Source: Opitutaceae bacterium (lineage in GTDB: Bacteria; Verrucomicrobiota; Verrucomicrobiia; Opitutales; Opitutaceae). Taken from it: a stretch of 17,556 nucleotides of DNA. The notes under the pieces are model-generated. The model made no database searches, had not been told where the DNA came from, and worked only from the letters and a program-made list of their open reading frames with translations. Of this stretch, positions 14,464 through 17,556 are shown piece by piece. The number at the start of each line of letters is the position of its first letter. The stretch's first letter is position 1. The DNA lies in contig JAPOIC010000013.1 of NCBI GenBank assembly GCA_029979145.1, positions 1 to 17,556 on the forward strand, read 5' to 3'. Made by a program: the position numbers and the translations under genes.

Positions 14464-15193
14464 CGCCGCCCTTGTCACCGGTTCCTCGAAGGGAATCGGC
14501 CAGGCCATTGCGCTGGGCTTGCACGAAGCCGGCGCCAAAGTCGTGTTCCACGGCAACACCGCGCGGCCCGACGCGCTGCCCGAGGGCTGCGATTTTGTGC
14601 AGGCCGACCTGTTCGACCCGGCCGCACCGGCGCGGTTGATCGAGCAGGCGCTCGCCGCGCAGCCCGGCCTCGACCTCTTGGTGTGCAATGCCGGCAGTTT
14701 CTTCGACGTCGACTTCCTGGAAATGGAAACGGCGCAGTGGGACCGCACGATCAATCTCAACGTCCGCTCCGTCTACTTCATCGCGCAGGCCTTTGCCCGG
14801 GCGATGGTGGCGCGGCAACGGCCCGGCGCGATCGTCATCGTGTCCTCCACCAACGGATTTCAGTCCGAGGAAGAGTCCACCGCCTACGACACCTCGAAGG
14901 GTGCGCTAGTGATGTTGACCCGCACCCTGGCCCAGGCGCTGGCGCCGCACGGCATCCGCGTCAACGGCATGGCCCCGGGCCTGATCCGCACGCCGCTGAC
15001 GGCGCCGTGGATCGACGCCCAGCACGAGAAACGCGCGCACTACAACAAGAAGATCCTGCTCGGCCGCATCGGCGAGCCGGTGGATTGCGCCGGTGCGACG
15101 GCCTTCCTGTTGTCGCCCGCGGCCGCCTACATCACCGGCCAGGTGTTGGTGGTGGACGGGGGGTTGACGACGGGTCAGATTGGCAAGATGTGA
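14438..15193 (+). CDS. Classical SDR-family oxidoreductase (FabG-like)
   Basis: This 251-residue classical SDR shows TGSSKGIG (14-21), NAG in LVCNAGSFF (84-86), Asn107 in TINLNVRS, Ser136/137 in VIVSSTNG, and Tyr150-x3-Lys154 in AYDTSKGAL, ending QVLVVDGGLT. Here the Ser-Tyr distance is the normal 13-14 residues, unlike the two SDRs on the other strand, so it is a separate lineage. Such enzymes reduce 3-keto or oxidise secondary hydroxyl groups with NAD(P)H. The ATG at 14438 lies inside the end of the amidohydrolase gene (26-bp overlap), with a purine stretch TTGAAAG before it. It is probably a cytoplasmic enzyme of the same pathway. An acyl-carrier-protein reductase role is unlikely in this setting but cannot be dismissed from sequence alone. 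Confidence 0.9.
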   Translation: MKTFSLAASAALVTGSSKGIGQAIALGLHEAGAKVVFHGNTARPDALPEGCDFVQADLFDPAAPARLIEQALAAQPGLDLLVCNAGSFFDVDFLEMETAQWDRTINLNVRSVYFIAQAFARAMVARQRPGAIVIVSSTNGFQSEEESTAYDTSKGALVMLTRTLAQALAPHGIRVNGMAPGLIRTPLTAPWIDAQHEKRAHYNKKILLGRIGEPVDCAGATAFLLSPAAAYITGQVLVVDGGLTTGQIGKM

Positions 15194-15227
15194 GGTTTGG
15201 TTTTTCTCACCCTGCAGCTCCACCACC

Positions 15228-16310
15228 ATGAGAAGCATCGACGAATTGACCACCCCCGCCGTCATGCTCGATCGGGTCAGGATGGAAAACAACATCCGGT
15301 CCATGCAGACCGCCTGCGATTCCGCGGGCGTCAAACTCTGGCCGCACATCAAGACCCACAAGATGGTCGAGGTGGCGCGCCGGCAGCTCGCCGCGGGCGC
15401 CGCGGGCCTGACCTGCGCCAAACTCGGCGAGGCCGAGGCCATGCTGCCGTCCGGCGTGAAACGCCTTTTCATCGCGCACTCCTTGGTGGACGTGCGCATC
15501 GCCCCGCGACTCGCGGCGCTGGCGGATCAGTTGGAAGAACTTCGCGTGGCAGCCACGAGCGTGACGCAGACCGAGGCTTTGGTAAAGGTCGCCGCTGCTG
15601 CGGCCCGTCCGCTCAAGGTGATGCTGGCGGTGGACACCGGCCTCGGCCGTGAAGGCGTGCGCTACGCCGATTACGCCAAGCGCATCGCCGCGCTCGTGAA
15701 GGCCTCGCCGTATCTCACGCTTGCCGGCATCTATACGCACGAAGGCCAGCTTTACGCGGCGGAGCCGGCGACGCAGCAGGCGCGCGTGGATGAAGTCTTG
15801 GACCGCCTCGCCACCGTGCGCGACGGCGTCGATCCGAAACTGCCGCTCTGGCCCGGTTGCAGCGTGACGGCGAAACTCATGGCCGCGACCGGCCGCGTGC
15901 AGGTCGTCCGTCCCGGCGCCTACATGTTCGGCGACCTTTCGCTGGCGGTGACCACGAAGGTGATGAAGCGCGACGACGTGGCCGTGCATGTCCTCGCCAC
16001 CGTGATCGACCGCCCGGAGCCCGGCCTCGCGCTGATTGACGCGGGGTCCAAGGTGTTTTCCTCCGACAAGACCGCGCAGGGCGTTTTCGCCATCGATGCC
16101 GAGGGGCGCGACATTCAAGTCCTGCGCGTCAACGAGGAGCACGGCTACCTTCGCGGGACCGATGTCGATTTGCTCGAAGTGGGCGACCGGCTGCGGTTTA
16201 TTCCCGCCCACATCTGCCCGGTGATCAACCTCACCGACCACGTCACCGTGATTGAAAACGACACAGTGGTCGACTGCTGGCGCGTCGACGCCCGCGGCCG
16301 CGTGGACTGA
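15228..16310 (+). CDS. D-threonine aldolase / D-serine dehydratase-like PLP enzyme
   Basis: The 360-residue enzyme is a fold-type III (alanine-racemase-like) PLP protein. WPHIKTHKM near residue 38-46 carries the PLP lysine, probably Lys42. MLAVDTGLGREGV lies on the barrel, and IYTHEGQLY follows. The C-terminal domain has IPAHICPVINL with His328-x-Cys330. The HxC pair is the zinc site of eukaryotic-type D-serine dehydratase and matches the metal site of D-threonine aldolase. Such enzymes split D-3-hydroxy-2-amino acids to glycine and aldehyde, or dehydrate D-serine-like substrates to an enamine that becomes a keto acid. The ATG at 15228 starts MRSIDELTTPAVMLD, the normal beginning; an ATG at 15180 inside the SDR gene is less likely. 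It pairs logically with the RidA gene of the divergent operon. Confidence 0.88.
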   Translation: MRSIDELTTPAVMLDRVRMENNIRSMQTACDSAGVKLWPHIKTHKMVEVARRQLAAGAAGLTCAKLGEAEAMLPSGVKRLFIAHSLVDVRIAPRLAALADQLEELRVAATSVTQTEALVKVAAAAARPLKVMLAVDTGLGREGVRYADYAKRIAALVKASPYLTLAGIYTHEGQLYAAEPATQQARVDEVLDRLATVRDGVDPKLPLWPGCSVTAKLMAATGRVQVVRPGAYMFGDLSLAVTTKVMKRDDVAVHVLATVIDRPEPGLALIDAGSKVFSSDKTAQGVFAIDAEGRDIQVLRVNEEHGYLRGTDVDLLEVGDRLRFIPAHICPVINLTDHVTVIENDTVVDCWRVDARGRVD

Positions 16311-16317
16311 GTCTTTC

Positions 16318-17556
16318 ATGAACCCCATACCCGCGGTGCCGGCCCCAACCCCGCTCTCGGCCCGGCATCGCAACCTCTTCAACGGCGACAGCTGCGTCTT
16401 CTTCTACAACCCGGAGAAGTGGCAGCCGGAAGATTTCAAACTTCGGCAGGTGCCCGACGCGCGCACCGGCGTGCTCGACCCGGCGTGGGTGCCGGTCGGC
16501 GGGCCGTTCAAGCCGGTGGCCATTCACCGTTTCGTCGACCTGTTGGCGGACAGCGGCATCGACACATTTCTCGTCAACGCCAACGCCTGACGCGCGTGGT
16601 ATCCGAGCAAAGTCATCCCGACCATCCTTGACGGCTACGTGCGCGGCGACCGCGAGTTCTTCCGCGGCCACGCCATCTGCCAGGGCGCGACGGAGCCGGC
16701 GGACGTCGAGCGATTCATCGACCGGATCATGCCGTTCATGAACCTGTATCAGGACCTGATCGATCAAGGCGTCGACTGGCTGGCCGGGGCCGCCAAGGCC
16801 TGCCGCCGCCGCGGGGTGGCGCCGTGGGTCAGCATCCGCATGAATGACTTTCACGGGCACAAGAATCTCACGGGCAGTTTTTTCAACACCGACCAGCTGA
16901 AGGATCCCGCCATGCGGCTGAGTCGCAGCGCGTATTCGCCGACGATGTATGAGCCCGGTTACCGGCGCGCGCTGAACTACGAGCAGGCGGAGGTGCGCGC
17001 GCTGATGTTCGCGCAGATCCGCGAGGTGGTGGAGGACTACGACTACGAAGGGCTCGAACTCGACTGGTGGCGTCAGCCCTTGTGCTGCGAGCCCAATGCC
17101 ACGGCCGAGACCATCACGATGATGACCGACTGGTTCCGCGAAATCCGCGCGCTCACACAGCGCCGCGCGCAGGCGACCGGCCGGCCCTATCCCTTCGGCC
17201 TGCGCATTCCCGGCACGCTGGACACGCTCAAGAGCATCGGAATCGACGTGGAAACCTTGTGCCGCGAAGGCGTGGTGGACTTCGTCGCGCCGTCGGGTTT
17301 CTGGTGCACCTCTTGGGAAATGCCGCACGACGAACTGCGACATCGACTGGGAGACCGGGTCACGATCTACGGCGTGATTGAGGACGGCGCCAACCCGCTG
17401 CCGGCCCACGCTCCGTCGCTCAACCACACCCAGGGCATCCGCTACATTTCCTCGAGCCACGAAATGCTGCGCGCCAATGCCGCCGGCAAACTCGTGCTCG
17501 GGGCGGACGGCATCGAGTGGTTCAACTTTTACTGCACCGACCCCGGCCGCGTCCCC
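16318..17556 (+). pseudogene. TIM-barrel, glycosidase-like protein interrupted by an in-frame TGA (3' end outside window)
   Basis: ATG at 16318, 7 bp after the preceding stop, begins MNPIPAVPAPTPLSARH and runs to TGA at 16588-16590 (90 residues). The same frame then stays open for 322 codons to the window edge with clear protein character: AWYPSKVIPTILDGY, YEGLELDWWRQPL, FGLRIPGTLDTL, VVDFVAPSGFW, GADGIEWFNFY. This looks like a barrel enzyme of the GH10-like uncharacterised glycosidase kind, with the acidic residues of LELDWW at a strand end as catalytic candidates. One base change (CGA or TGG to TGA) would explain the break. Sequencing error or a recent nonsense mutation are both possible. 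No signal peptide is apparent. It is the fourth gene of the rightward operon. The family label is tentative; the interruption itself is plain. Confidence 0.72.

Noticed and set aside
13273..14760. Minus-strand open frame of 495 codons
   Set aside because: It crosses the divergent promoter and opposes the amidohydrolase, whose metal motifs are complete.
16588..16630. Selenocysteine codon at the in-frame TGA
   Set aside because: No convincing bacterial SECIS-type hairpin is visible just after the TGA, and the family is not a known selenoprotein.

Overview
This high-GC bacterial window is packed with small-molecule catabolic enzymes. The mix (Gfo/Idh/MocA oxidoreductases, PF12831-type FAD oxidoreductases, an SGNH hydrolase with an N-terminal accessory domain, M81 hydrolase, D-threonine-aldolase-like enzyme, few recognisable Shine-Dalgarno sites) suggests a Verrucomicrobiota member, perhaps Opitutaceae-like. 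That placement is inference from gene content, not from a marker gene.

Left part (1-2850): a patchwork with several damaged genes. The 3' end of a phytanoyl-CoA dioxygenase-like gene converges on a broken FAD oxidoreductase. That gene carries a frameshift at a six-base homopolymer, and its tail switches to an unrelated membrane-protein sequence. It is translationally coupled to an intact SGNH/GDSL hydrolase. A tRNA with anticodon CAT follows (best read as tRNA-Ile2). Next is a LuxR-type response regulator that has lost its N-terminus, abutting head-to-head the C-terminal tail of an unrecognised plus-strand gene. I read this junction as a rearrangement breakpoint beside the tRNA.

Middle (2857-13439): an intact 620-aa FAD oxidoreductase on the plus strand converges on a compact nine-gene minus-strand operon. 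In transcription order the operon is: IclR regulator, GSAM-like class III aminotransferase, M81/MlrC-like metallohydrolase, RidA deaminase, unusual Gfo/Idh oxidoreductase, HpcH/HpaI aldolase, two related SDRs with a long Ser-Tyr loop, and a canonical Gfo/Idh oxidoreductase. Several junctions are ATGA overlaps or gaps of 12-20 bp. A REP-like hairpin lies before the last gene.

Right part (13440-17556): a short AT-rich divergent promoter region carries a perfect inverted repeat (TTTCAC-AAT-GTGAAA) and a second overlapping one, probably the IclR operator. Reading rightward are an amidohydrolase, a classical SDR, a D-threonine-aldolase/D-serine-dehydratase-like PLP enzyme, and a TIM-barrel protein interrupted by an in-frame TGA that runs off the window.

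Taken together, the genes either side of 13440-13503 look like one IclR-controlled regulon of about 13 genes. It would hydrolyse an amide- or peptide-like substrate, remove an amino group through PLP enzymes backed by RidA, oxidise or reduce hydroxyl groups, and split the carbon skeleton by a pyruvate-type aldolase. The substrate is unknown. I know of no characterised pathway with this exact set, so this cluster is the best candidate for an undescribed system.
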